Source: Alphaproteobacteria bacterium
GTDB lineage: Bacteria; Pseudomonadota; Alphaproteobacteria; JAVJRE01
DNA: 64,000 bases
Reading direction: 5' to 3'
NCBI GenBank assembly: GCA_040218575.1
Contig: JAVJRE010000003.1
Location: 310,001-374,000, forward strand
Positions 52,922-64,000 of this stretch are shown here, piece after piece; within the stretch, counting starts at the first letter, position 1, and each line of letters begins with the position of its first letter. The notes beneath the pieces are model-generated. The model was given only the letters and a program-made list of their open reading frames with translations, ran no database searches and was not told the DNA's origin. The position numbers and the translations under genes are program-made.

Positions 52922-54991
52922 ATGACGGAACGCGTAACGAAATCCGCGCAGGATACGGGCGGTCATGATCCGGCGCTGCTTGCCGCCGTGTCACAGGAGC
53001 TGACCCGCGCCGGGGCTACCCTGGACGGCAAGGCGGTGGCCGATCTGGTGCGCGGCGTTCTGGCGGCGCCGACGGGCCATGATCCCGACGCATGGATGGC
53101 CCTGGTGGCGCAAGCGCCGGATGCTGCCTTGCGCGATGTGCTGCGCCGGTTGCGTCAGAGCCTGGCCGGGGCGCCGCCGGCCGCCGGCCCGACCACTCCG
53201 GCGGCGCGACTGGCCGCCCTGCGTCAGCAATTCGGCGAACTGGGCATAGACGGATTCCTGATACCCCGGGCCGACGAGCATCAGAACGAAATGGTGCCGG
53301 CGCGGGCGGAACGGCTGTTGTGGGCGACCGGCTTCAGCGGGTCCGCTGGGCTGGCGATTGTCCTGGCCGACAGGGCCGTTCTGTTCGTCGATGGCCGCTA
53401 TACGCTGCAGGCGGCGGACCAGGTGGATGGCGCCTTGTTCGAGGTCTGCCACATGGTGGAGACGCCCGCCACAGCGTGGGTCCAGGCCAATCTGGGGGCC
53501 GGTCGCGTACTGGGCTATGACCCGTGGCTGCACACGCCGCGCCAGATCGAAGCCATGGCCAAAGCGGCGCATCAGGCGGGCGGTAGTCTGTTGGCGGTGG
53601 CGGACAATCCGGTGGATCAGGCATGGACCGATCAGCCGGCGGCTCCGGTCAGTCCGGTGGTGCCGCATCCGGCGCGCTTTGCCGGGCGTTCATCGGCCGA
53701 CAAGCGCCGTGACGTGGCGGCTGCGGTGACGGACCAGAAGGCCCGGGCGGTGGTGCTGACGGCGCCGGATTCCATTGCCTGGCTGCTTAATATCCGCGGC
53801 GGCGACGTGCCGCGCACACCGCTCGCCCTGTCCTTTGCCATCCTGCGCGACGATGGCAGCGTGTCGCTCTTCATGGACCAGCGGAAGGTGGCGCCGGGTC
53901 TGCGCGAGCATCTGGGCAACGGCGTTGAACTGGCCGAGCCGGAGGGGTTTGGTCCGGCGCTCGATGGACTGGGTGGCGACGGGGCTGCGGTCATGGTCGA
54001 CCCCGCCAGCGCGCCGGCCTGGGTGTTCGAGCGTCTGGCTGCGGCCGGGGCGGAGATCAGGCGCGTGGATGATCCCTGCCAGTTGCCCAAGGCCTTGAAG
54101 AACGAAACGGAGATCGCCGGTGCCCGGGCGGCCCACCACCGGGACGGCGTGGCGCTGGTGCGGTTTCTTGCATGGTTGTCCCATGAGGCGGCGTCCGGCG
54201 AGGTCACGGAACAATCGGCGGCGGACCATCTGGCGGCGTTGCGGCAGGACGGTGCGCTGATTCAGGATCTGAGTTTCGACACCATTTCCGGCACCGGCGC
54301 CAATGGCGCCATCGTTCACTACCGGGTCAGCGCCGCCACCAACCGGGTGTTGCGCGACGGCGATCTCTACCTGTTCGATTCCGGAGGGCAGTATCTGGAT
54401 GGCACTACCGACGTGACGCGGACCGTCGCTATCGGCACACCGTCTGAAGAGCAACGGACCCGCTATACCCAGGTGTTGCAGGGCCATATCGCCCTGGCCC
54501 GCGCCCGGTTTCCCGTGGGCACCACGGGCGCCCAGCTCGATACCCTGGCGCGCAATCCCCTGTGGCAGGCCGGCGTGGATTTCGACCACGGCACCGGCCA
54601 TGGGGTCGGCAGCTATCTCGGCGTCCATGAAGGGCCACAGCGCATTTCCAAGGGCGGGGTCGGCGTTGCCCTGCAACCGGGGATGATCGTCTCCAACGAA
54701 CCAGGCTACTACAAAACCGGACAGTTCGGCATCCGTATCGAGAACCTGGTGGTGGTGACACCGCCTGAGCGGCCAGCCGGCGGCGAGCGGGACCTTCTGG
54801 GGCTGGAAACCCTGACCCTTGCGCCGCTTGACCGGCGCCTCATACGGGTTGATCTGCTGACCGCGGCGGAGCGTGACTGGGTGGACGCCTATCATGCCCG
54901 GGTGCGCCAGGCCCTGACCGCGGACGTGCCGGCGGATGTGGCCACATGGCTGGCGGCGGCGACACGGCCCCTGACATCTGACCAGGCTTAG
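52922..54991 (+). CDS. Aminopeptidase P family protein with N-terminal extension
   Basis: A 689-residue M24B Xaa-Pro aminopeptidase. From residue about 92 it is typical: creatinase-like domains I/II (RLAALRQQFGELGIDGFLIP, RADEHQNEMVPARAERLLW, LNIRGGDVPRTPLALSFAIL), then the pita-bread domain with metal ligands in YLFDSGGQYLDGTTDVTRTV (two Asp), DHGTGHGVGSYLGVHEGP (His), VSNEPGYYKTGQFGIRIENL (two Glu). It releases N-terminal residues preceding proline. The first 90 residues are an extra helical segment not expected in the family. ATG 52922 has GGAG seven bases upstream, so the extension is probably translated. Confidence 0.94.
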   Translation: MTERVTKSAQDTGGHDPALLAAVSQELTRAGATLDGKAVADLVRGVLAAPTGHDPDAWMALVAQAPDAALRDVLRRLRQSLAGAPPAAGPTTPAARLAALRQQFGELGIDGFLIPRADEHQNEMVPARAERLLWATGFSGSAGLAIVLADRAVLFVDGRYTLQAADQVDGALFEVCHMVETPATAWVQANLGAGRVLGYDPWLHTPRQIEAMAKAAHQAGGSLLAVADNPVDQAWTDQPAAPVSPVVPHPARFAGRSSADKRRDVAAAVTDQKARAVVLTAPDSIAWLLNIRGGDVPRTPLALSFAILRDDGSVSLFMDQRKVAPGLREHLGNGVELAEPEGFGPALDGLGGDGAAVMVDPASAPAWVFERLAAAGAEIRRVDDPCQLPKALKNETEIAGARAAHHRDGVALVRFLAWLSHEAASGEVTEQSAADHLAALRQDGALIQDLSFDTISGTGANGAIVHYRVSAATNRVLRDGDLYLFDSGGQYLDGTTDVTRTVAIGTPSEEQRTRYTQVLQGHIALARARFPVGTTGAQLDTLARNPLWQAGVDFDHGTGHGVGSYLGVHEGPQRISKGGVGVALQPGMIVSNEPGYYKTGQFGIRIENLVVVTPPERPAGGERDLLGLETLTLAPLDRRLIRVDLLTAAERDWVDAYHARVRQALTADVPADVATWLAAATRPLTSDQA

Positions 54992-55092
54992 CCAGGGACA
55001 GACCGCAGGGCGTAGCCAAAAGGCCGGGCCCTGTGTGGCGGACGGGTGTGCCGGAGGAACGTGCGGGCCGGGTGTGCGGGACGGGGGCCGGC

Positions 55093-58973
<3,881 letters not shown>

Positions 58974-58981
58974 GACCGGGG

Positions 58982-59818
58982 CTAGAACAGCCAGTCCCAG
59001 GTCCGTGTCAGGATTCCGCGATCCTGCCCGGGCGGGCGGATTGCCTCGCCGGTGGTGAGTTCATAGGTGTCCACATACCACTCGCTGCCGGGATAATTGT
59101 AGCCGAGGACAGCCGCGGTGCGTTCTGCCTGGTCGTTTATACCGAGGGCGGAATAGACCTCGTTGATGCGGTGCAGCGCTTCGGGAACGTGAGTTGTTGT
59201 TTGGTAATCCCGCACCACGATACGGAACCGGCTGAGCGCTGCCAGATAGTCACCACGTCGCTGGTAGAAACGCCCGACCTCCATTTCCTTGCCGGCCAGA
59301 TGGTCGCGGACCAGGTCCAGTTTCAGTCCGGCATCGCGGGCATAATCGCTATCGGGGAACCGTCGAATGACCTCGCCCAGCGACTGCAGCGCCTGTGCCG
59401 TCAGCGATTGGTCGCGACCAACATCAATGATCTGCTCATAGAATGAGATGGCTTTGAGATAATAGGCATAGGGCGTGTCACGGTTCGACGGATGAAGCTG
59501 AATAAACCGGTCGGCCGCGACGACGGCGTCGTCATAGGCATTGTTCGCATAGTGCGCATAGGCGGCCATGAGCTGCGCCTTGGTCGCCCAGATGGAGTAG
59601 GGGTGTTGTCGCTCCACCTCGTCAAAGCCAATGGCGGCTTCTGCAAAATCGCCTGCGGCCAGCTGGTCGAGAGCAATGTTGTAGAGGTCTTCCACCGGCC
59701 TATCGACATAGGCCCGCTCATTGTCGCCGGAACAGGCCGCAAGCACGAACATTATAGCGGCCAGCAGCGATGCAGCGCGGCCGCGGCGGAGGACGATCTG
59801 GGCTGTCTGTCTGGTCAT
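58982..59818 (-). CDS. bamD: Outer-membrane assembly lipoprotein BamD
   Basis: A 278-residue lipoprotein of the BAM complex that folds outer-membrane beta-barrels with BamA. Signal peptide with lipobox MFVLAACSGD (Cys29), then five TPR motifs: PVEDLYNIALDQLAAGDFAE, ATKAQLMAAYAHYANNAYDD, PYAYYLKAISFYEQIIDVGR and QRRGDYLAALSRFRIVVRDY among them. The C-terminus after the TPRs is short. Between lpxC upstream and recN downstream, the usual alphaproteobacterial order. Confidence 0.97.
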   Translation of the reverse strand: MTRQTAQIVLRRGRAASLLAAIMFVLAACSGDNERAYVDRPVEDLYNIALDQLAAGDFAEAAIGFDEVERQHPYSIWATKAQLMAAYAHYANNAYDDAVVAADRFIQLHPSNRDTPYAYYLKAISFYEQIIDVGRDQSLTAQALQSLGEVIRRFPDSDYARDAGLKLDLVRDHLAGKEMEVGRFYQRRGDYLAALSRFRIVVRDYQTTTHVPEALHRINEVYSALGINDQAERTAAVLGYNYPGSEWYVDTYELTTGEAIRPPGQDRGILTRTWDWLF

Positions 59819-59947
59819 AAGGTCGGCCGGTGGGAACAGGGCATGGCCTCAAGGTGAGCCATCCTGCCCTTATACCATCGGCAGCCAACGATACACAGAT
59901 GCCGGCCGCAAATGGGGCGAGCGGCGGTGGCCGCTCCGGGCCGAAGG

Positions 59948-60961
59948 CTACAAGCCGCCGGCCACCGCCTGGCGGGCAGGCTGAACCGGCACGTCTGCGA
60001 CCGGCGACGCAGGCAAGGTCGTCACCTGCCAGGCACTGTCGTCGGAAAACAGCCGTTGCAGCAGGGCATGGTTGAGGGCGTGGCCAGAGCGCCAGCCAGT
60101 GACGGCGCCAGTCAGCGGCGCGCCAGCCAGATAGAGGTCGCCCAGGCAATCCAGCGCCTTGTGGCGCACAAATTCGTCCGGAAAACGCAGGCCTTCATCG
60201 TTGAGGACCCGATCACCGCTGAGTACCACCGCATTGTCCAGTGAGCCGCCAAGCGCCAGCCCGGCGGACCGCATGGCGCTGACCTCGTGATCGAAGCCGA
60301 ACGTGCGGGCCCGGGCCAGATGTGATTTGAAGCTGCCTTCCTCCAGACGGAAAGAGACGTCCTGGCGGCCGATCATTGATTCGCTGAACTCGATGGCCAT
60401 GTGGATCGTGAGTTCGGCCGCGGGCGCAATATCCAGCGACTTTCCGTCGCCCGTCACACCGACCGGCGTCTGAACCTGAATGGCGCGGCGCGGCGCCTTC
60501 TGGGCAGCCCGGCCGGCGCACTCAATCAGAAAGACAAAAGGAGCGCTGCTGCCATCCATGGCCGGCACTTCCGGCCCGTCCAGCTCAATTACTGCATTAT
60601 CGATAGCGCAGCCGGCCAGCGCGGCCATCAGGTGCTCCACAGTACCGACGGTCGTGCCGTCACCATCGCCGACAACGGTGCACAGCGAAGTATCCACCAC
60701 GTGGCTCCAATGGGCGGGAATATGGGTCGGGCGCAGCCCGCGCCGGCGGCGGAAGACGATACCGGAGCTCTCAGGGGCGGGATGAAGCACCAACGTGACG
60801 GTGGCACCGGAGTGAAGGCCGATCCCGCTGCACTGAATGGACGATTTCAGGGTGTGCTGAACTTGCACACCGGCTGTGGTGGAATCGGTGGAGAGTGGTG
60901 TGACCGACGCAATGGCGTTGGTGGCGGCAGGTTGTTCGCAGGGGCGGTCTTTGCTGGACAA
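59948..60961 (-). CDS. lpxC: UDP-3-O-acyl-N-acetylglucosamine deacetylase
   Basis: A zinc deacetylase doing the committed step of lipid A synthesis. Core from QHTLKSSIQCSGIGLHSGA; zinc/catalytic residues in TVEHLMAALAG (His), FVRHKALDCLGDLYLAG (His and Asp), and late GHALNHALLQRL (general-base His). Active-site Glu lies in the same EHLMAALAG block. The start is uncertain: no ATG lies upstream of the conserved core. TTG 60961 is used here; GTG 60868 would start directly at the core and GTG 61048 is the longest form. Alphaproteobacterial LpxC often carries a 20-30 residue extension, which fits 60961. Downstream of ftsZ. Confidence 0.93.
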   Translation of the reverse strand: MSSKDRPCEQPAATNAIASVTPLSTDSTTAGVQVQHTLKSSIQCSGIGLHSGATVTLVLHPAPESSGIVFRRRRGLRPTHIPAHWSHVVDTSLCTVVGDGDGTTVGTVEHLMAALAGCAIDNAVIELDGPEVPAMDGSSAPFVFLIECAGRAAQKAPRRAIQVQTPVGVTGDGKSLDIAPAAELTIHMAIEFSESMIGRQDVSFRLEEGSFKSHLARARTFGFDHEVSAMRSAGLALGGSLDNAVVLSGDRVLNDEGLRFPDEFVRHKALDCLGDLYLAGAPLTGAVTGWRSGHALNHALLQRLFSDDSAWQVTTLPASPVADVPVQPARQAVAGGL

Positions 60962-61221
60962 ATCTATTCTCGCCGCATCGCCTGAAAAACTGCAGGACCG
61001 GAAAACTGTCGAATGGCCGATCACAGATAACGATCTGCAACGGCTCACAATCCGCAGGAAAACGTATCAGGCCCGGATATAGGGCCCAAATCACCAATTG
61101 TTTCTGAATATTGCCTGCTCGGCTGGCTGGAGCAGTGGTCGGATCGCCGAGATGCTCTGAGCCGTGTCCCGGAACCCCCACCCCGGAACCGTGTCGGCTC
61201 CGGGGTGGCGGTCGCCGGTGG

Positions 61222-62952
61222 TCAGTTGGCCTGCCGGCGCAGGAAGGCCGGGATATCCAACAAATCGTCCTCGTGCGGCGTACGGCCGGGGCGCTCGGTG
61301 GCGGTCAGGCCGCCGAGTTGCGCCTGCGGGGTGGCCTGCCGGGCAACCACCTGCGGCCGGCCGGCCGGCCTGGCAGGGTGTTCCGCCGCGGCTTCCGGTT
61401 GGCGCGGCGCGGGCGCCGGTTCGCCGGTCGTCGCGGGCCTGGTCGCGACTGGTCCCGCTGTGGCGGCCGAGGCTTCGGGATCACGCGTCTCGTCCGGCCG
61501 GCGACGGGCGCGACCGGTGCCGGTGACCCGTTCGAACAGGCTCGGCCCCCGGCGCCCGCGCATCGGTTGGCCGCGGCCATTGACCATGTCGGCTTCGGCG
61601 AAGGGCTCGGGCCGGGAAACCGCCGGCCGCCGGCCGGTGGTCACCGGCGGTGGCGCAATGAAGGGCTCGCCGTGAGCCCGGGCGGCGAGCGCCGTTTCAC
61701 CGCTGTCAGGAGTCGTGGCGGTCTCCGCCGCGGCCTGGTCCATATGGCCTTCGTTGGAAGACGGCGCATGGTCGTCGCTGGAAGATGCCGCCGCATGGAC
61801 GAGAGTGTCTGCCGGTGGTGCGTCTTCTTCGGTGGGCTGTGCCGTTGCCGCCTGCGCGTCATCTGACGCTGGTGGGCTGGAAGCGGCTACCGCGACCACC
61901 GGTTGCGGCTCGCCCTGACCGACGGTCTTTTCCGCCACCGCATCGTGGACCACTTTCAGATGCGGTCGCGTGGCCGATACCTGATCCACATCGATGCCGG
62001 TGGCGACAACGCTGACACGCATGGTGCCTTCCATCTCCTCGTGAAAGGTTGAACCGAAGATGATGTTGGCATTGGGATCGACTTCGGCACGGATACGGTT
62101 TGCCGCCTCGTCGACCTCGAACAGTGTCATGTCCATGCCACCGGTGACATTGATCAGGATGCCACGGGCGCCTTCCATGGAGACATCGTCCAGAAGCGGA
62201 TTGGAGATGGCGGCTTCGGCCGCGTCGAGCGCGCGCCGCTCGCCATCGCCTTCACCGGTTCCCATCATGGCCTTGCCCATTTCGCCCATGACGGAGCGAA
62301 TGTCGGCAAAATCCAGGTTAATCAGGCCCGGCATGATCATCAGGTCAGTGACGCCTCGCACACCGGAGTACAGGACGTCGTCAGCCATCTTGAATGCGTC
62401 GGCGAAGGTCGTTCGTTCATTGGCGACGCGGAACAGATTCTGATTGGGAATGACAATCAGCGTGTCCACATAGTTCTGCAACTCGTCAATGCCGGCATCG
62501 GCAATCCGCATTCTGTGCGTGCCTTCAAAGTGGAACGGCTTGGTGACAACGCCAATCGTCAGGATGCCGCGCTCCCGTGCGGCGCGGGCAATGACCGGGG
62601 CTGCGCCGGTGCCGGTTCCGCCGCCCATGCCGGCCGTAATGAACACCATGTTTGCATCACCCAGATGGTCGAGCAGCTCTTCCATGGCTTCTTCGGCGGC
62701 CGCCCGCCCGACGTCTGGTCGCGCACCCGCGCCGAGGCCGCGGGTGATGTTGATGCCGAGCTTGATCTGCCGTTCGCAGGCAGACTGTGACAGAGCCTGA
62801 CAATCGGTGTTGGCGATGATGAACTCGACTCCCTCCAGGTTGGAGCGAATCATGTTGTCTACGGCGTTGCCGCCAGCGCCGCCAACGCCAATGACCGTAA
62901 TGCGTGGCCGTAGTTCGGGCTCGTTCCTGGGCATGCTGAGGTGAATGGTCAT
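61222..62952 (-). CDS. ftsZ: Cell division protein FtsZ with long linker
   Basis: A 576-residue tubulin-like GTPase that forms the division ring. GTP-binding [15 protein letters not shown], the tubulin signature GGGTGTG (110-116), T7 loop region [20 protein letters not shown]. The GTPase core ends near residue 330; then comes a 230-residue Ala/Pro/Thr-rich disordered linker, longer than in E. coli, and the conserved C-terminal peptide [14 protein letters not shown] that binds FtsA/ZipA-type anchors. ATG 62952 has GGGAGGAT upstream. Follows ftsA by 110 bp. Confidence 0.98.
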   Translation of the reverse strand: MTIHLSMPRNEPELRPRITVIGVGGAGGNAVDNMIRSNLEGVEFIIANTDCQALSQSACERQIKLGINITRGLGAGARPDVGRAAAEEAMEELLDHLGDANMVFITAGMGGGTGTGAAPVIARAARERGILTIGVVTKPFHFEGTHRMRIADAGIDELQNYVDTLIVIPNQNLFRVANERTTFADAFKMADDVLYSGVRGVTDLMIMPGLINLDFADIRSVMGEMGKAMMGTGEGDGERRALDAAEAAISNPLLDDVSMEGARGILINVTGGMDMTLFEVDEAANRIRAEVDPNANIIFGSTFHEEMEGTMRVSVVATGIDVDQVSATRPHLKVVHDAVAEKTVGQGEPQPVVAVAASSPPASDDAQAATAQPTEEDAPPADTLVHAAASSSDDHAPSSNEGHMDQAAAETATTPDSGETALAARAHGEPFIAPPPVTTGRRPAVSRPEPFAEADMVNGRGQPMRGRRGPSLFERVTGTGRARRRPDETRDPEASAATAGPVATRPATTGEPAPAPRQPEAAAEHPARPAGRPQVVARQATPQAQLGGLTATERPGRTPHEDDLLDIPAFLRRQAN

Positions 62953-63062
62953 GAGTGATCCTCCCTTCGTGTCAGATGTTCGGCAGGGGCCGGGTTGGTC
63001 GGGCGCCGGTCCTGATGGCGCAATGTGCGGTTCATGGCTTGTTCTCCGTTGCCGGGTTTGCT

Positions 63063-64000
63063 TCAGAAATGGTCACGCAGCCACCCGCCAACACGGCCAA
63101 ACATGCCGAGTGCGGGAAGCGTGCGGTCGGTGGGACGCGGGCCGTAGTCGGGTCCGTCCGGTGCGTTCAGGGCGTAGGTCAGCAGGCCGGCGGCGGTGGA
63201 GAACGCCGGACCGCCGGTCGCTTCGGCCAGGCCGCTGATGTAGGCGGGCCGGGCGATCCGCACCTGCTTGTCCAGAACCCGGCCGGCATAGTCCTGCATG
63301 CCCGGGGTCTGGCTGGCGCCGCCGGTGATCACCGCACGACGGCCGACCAGGCGGTCAAAGCCGCTGGCGTGCAAGCGGTCGCGAACCATTTCGAGGATTT
63401 CCTCGACTCGTGGCCGGACGATGCTGTTTATCAGGGCGCGTGGCACCTGATTGGGCTGGACGCTGTCGCTTTCACCGACGGGCGTGACTTCAACCATTTC
63501 ATGATCATCGGTGCGGCTCGGCAGCAGGCTGCCGAAGAGCACTTTGATCCGTTCGGCATGCAACAGCGGCGTGGTCAGTCCGCGCGCCAGATCACCGGTG
63601 ACATGACCGCCGCCGACCGGCAGTACGTCCTGGTGAATCAGGCGGCCACCGAAAAACAGGGCGAGGGATGTTGTGCCGGCGCCGATGTCCACCAGAGTGA
63701 CGCCAAGGTCGCTCTCATCATCGGCCAGGCAGGCCAGACCGGACGCATAGGGCGTAGTCACCAGGCCGGCCACGTCCAGGTGGGCCCGTTCGATGACGGT
63801 TTCCAGATTGCGCACAGGCCCCGGCGCCGCGTCTACGCGGTGCAGGGTCAAGGCCAGCCGGTCGCCAAACATGCCGGTCGGATCAGCGATCCCTGTCGTG
63901 TCGTCAATCGCATGATCGATGGGAATACGATGAAGGATGCGACGATTGTCTTCGAAGTCGCCCTGTCCGCCTTCCATCATGGCGCGGCGAACGTCGCTGG
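63063..64000 (-). CDS. ftsA: Cell division protein FtsA (5' end outside window)
   Basis: About 312 residues of the actin-like protein that anchors FtsZ to the membrane. Visible parts: [20 protein letters not shown] (1C-like domain), [20 protein letters not shown] (phosphate 2 of the actin fold), GARDLIHQ-like [40 protein letters not shown] (adenosine motif) and the C-terminal membrane-binding amphipathic helix region [13 protein letters not shown]. The frame continues past base 64000 (codons for SDVRRA precede the Met at 63980), so roughly the first 100 residues lie outside. Confidence 0.96.
   Translation of the reverse strand, partial: SDVRRAMMEGGQGDFEDNRRILHRIPIDHAIDDTTGIADPTGMFGDRLALTLHRVDAAPGPVRNLETVIERAHLDVAGLVTTPYASGLACLADDESDLGVTLVDIGAGTTSLALFFGGRLIHQDVLPVGGGHVTGDLARGLTTPLLHAERIKVLFGSLLPSRTDDHEMVEVTPVGESDSVQPNQVPRALINSIVRPRVEEILEMVRDRLHASGFDRLVGRRAVITGGASQTPGMQDYAGRVLDKQVRIARPAYISGLAEATGGPAFSTAAGLLTYALNAPDGPDYGPRPTDRTLPALGMFGRVGGWLRDHF

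Overview
The window looks like the chromosome of a high-GC alphaproteobacterium, most likely Rhodospirillales or a close relative. The evidence is gene order: carA/carB/greA next to yqeY-dnaG-rpoD, an lrp / ELM1-type / trxB / lysR neighbourhood, and an end-of-dcw cluster read ftsA-ftsZ-lpxC-bamD-recN-ligA. I see no insertion sequence, integrase, phage gene, rRNA operon or CRISPR array. Most ORFs antisense to these genes are GC-driven shadows.

Layout. 1-7.3 kb: the 3' part of a sensor histidine kinase, an MFS carrier downstream of an unusual methyltransferase/ATP-grasp ligase fusion, a MgtE Mg2+ channel and a second MFS carrier. 7.6-15.1 kb: Tat-exported MsrP, LysR regulator, thioredoxin reductase, a 646-residue protein I do not recognise, an ELM1-family protein, an Lrp/AsnC regulator with tandem operator-like repeats, and GreA. 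15.3-25.2 kb: carAB, divergent from yqeY-dnaG-rpoD. The RpoD has a histone-H1-like Lys/Ala/Pro tail of about 230 residues, and DnaG has lost three of its four zinc-finger ligands. 25.2-26.4 kb: rpoD terminator, a near-perfect parS site, an MBL hydrolase and a CAU-anticodon tRNA (probably Ile2).

26.4-32.3 kb is the accessory-looking part. It holds a split Tm-1-like pair (PEP-hydrolase-type TIM barrel plus UPF0261), divergent SRPBCC and Gfo/Idh/MocA genes, and a TetR/Rieske oxygenase pair around an 18-bp palindromic operator. 32.3-43 kb carries a cold-shock protein, a Cys-rich YkgJ-like protein, divergent glutaryl-CoA dehydrogenase and CaiB/BaiF CoA-transferase (glutarate/lysine catabolism), an MFS carrier, a glycine-zipper lipoprotein, a ROK sugar kinase, a site-2 protease, threonine dehydrogenase, a GFA-family protein and a degenerate GGDEF protein. 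43-55 kb: MlaC/MlaA, an active-type diguanylate cyclase, a ClC channel, a UvrD-type helicase, a DUF1835-like protein, PrmA, a DUF1127 protein and a long aminopeptidase P. 55-64 kb: ligA, recN, bamD, lpxC, ftsZ and partial ftsA, all on the minus strand, covering DNA repair, outer-membrane biogenesis and division.

The best candidates for something undescribed are the methyltransferase-ligase fusion with its carrier, the tailed sigma factor, the unknown protein between trxB and the ELM1 gene, and the split Tm-1 cassette. All functional statements rest on reading motifs by eye; no database search was run.
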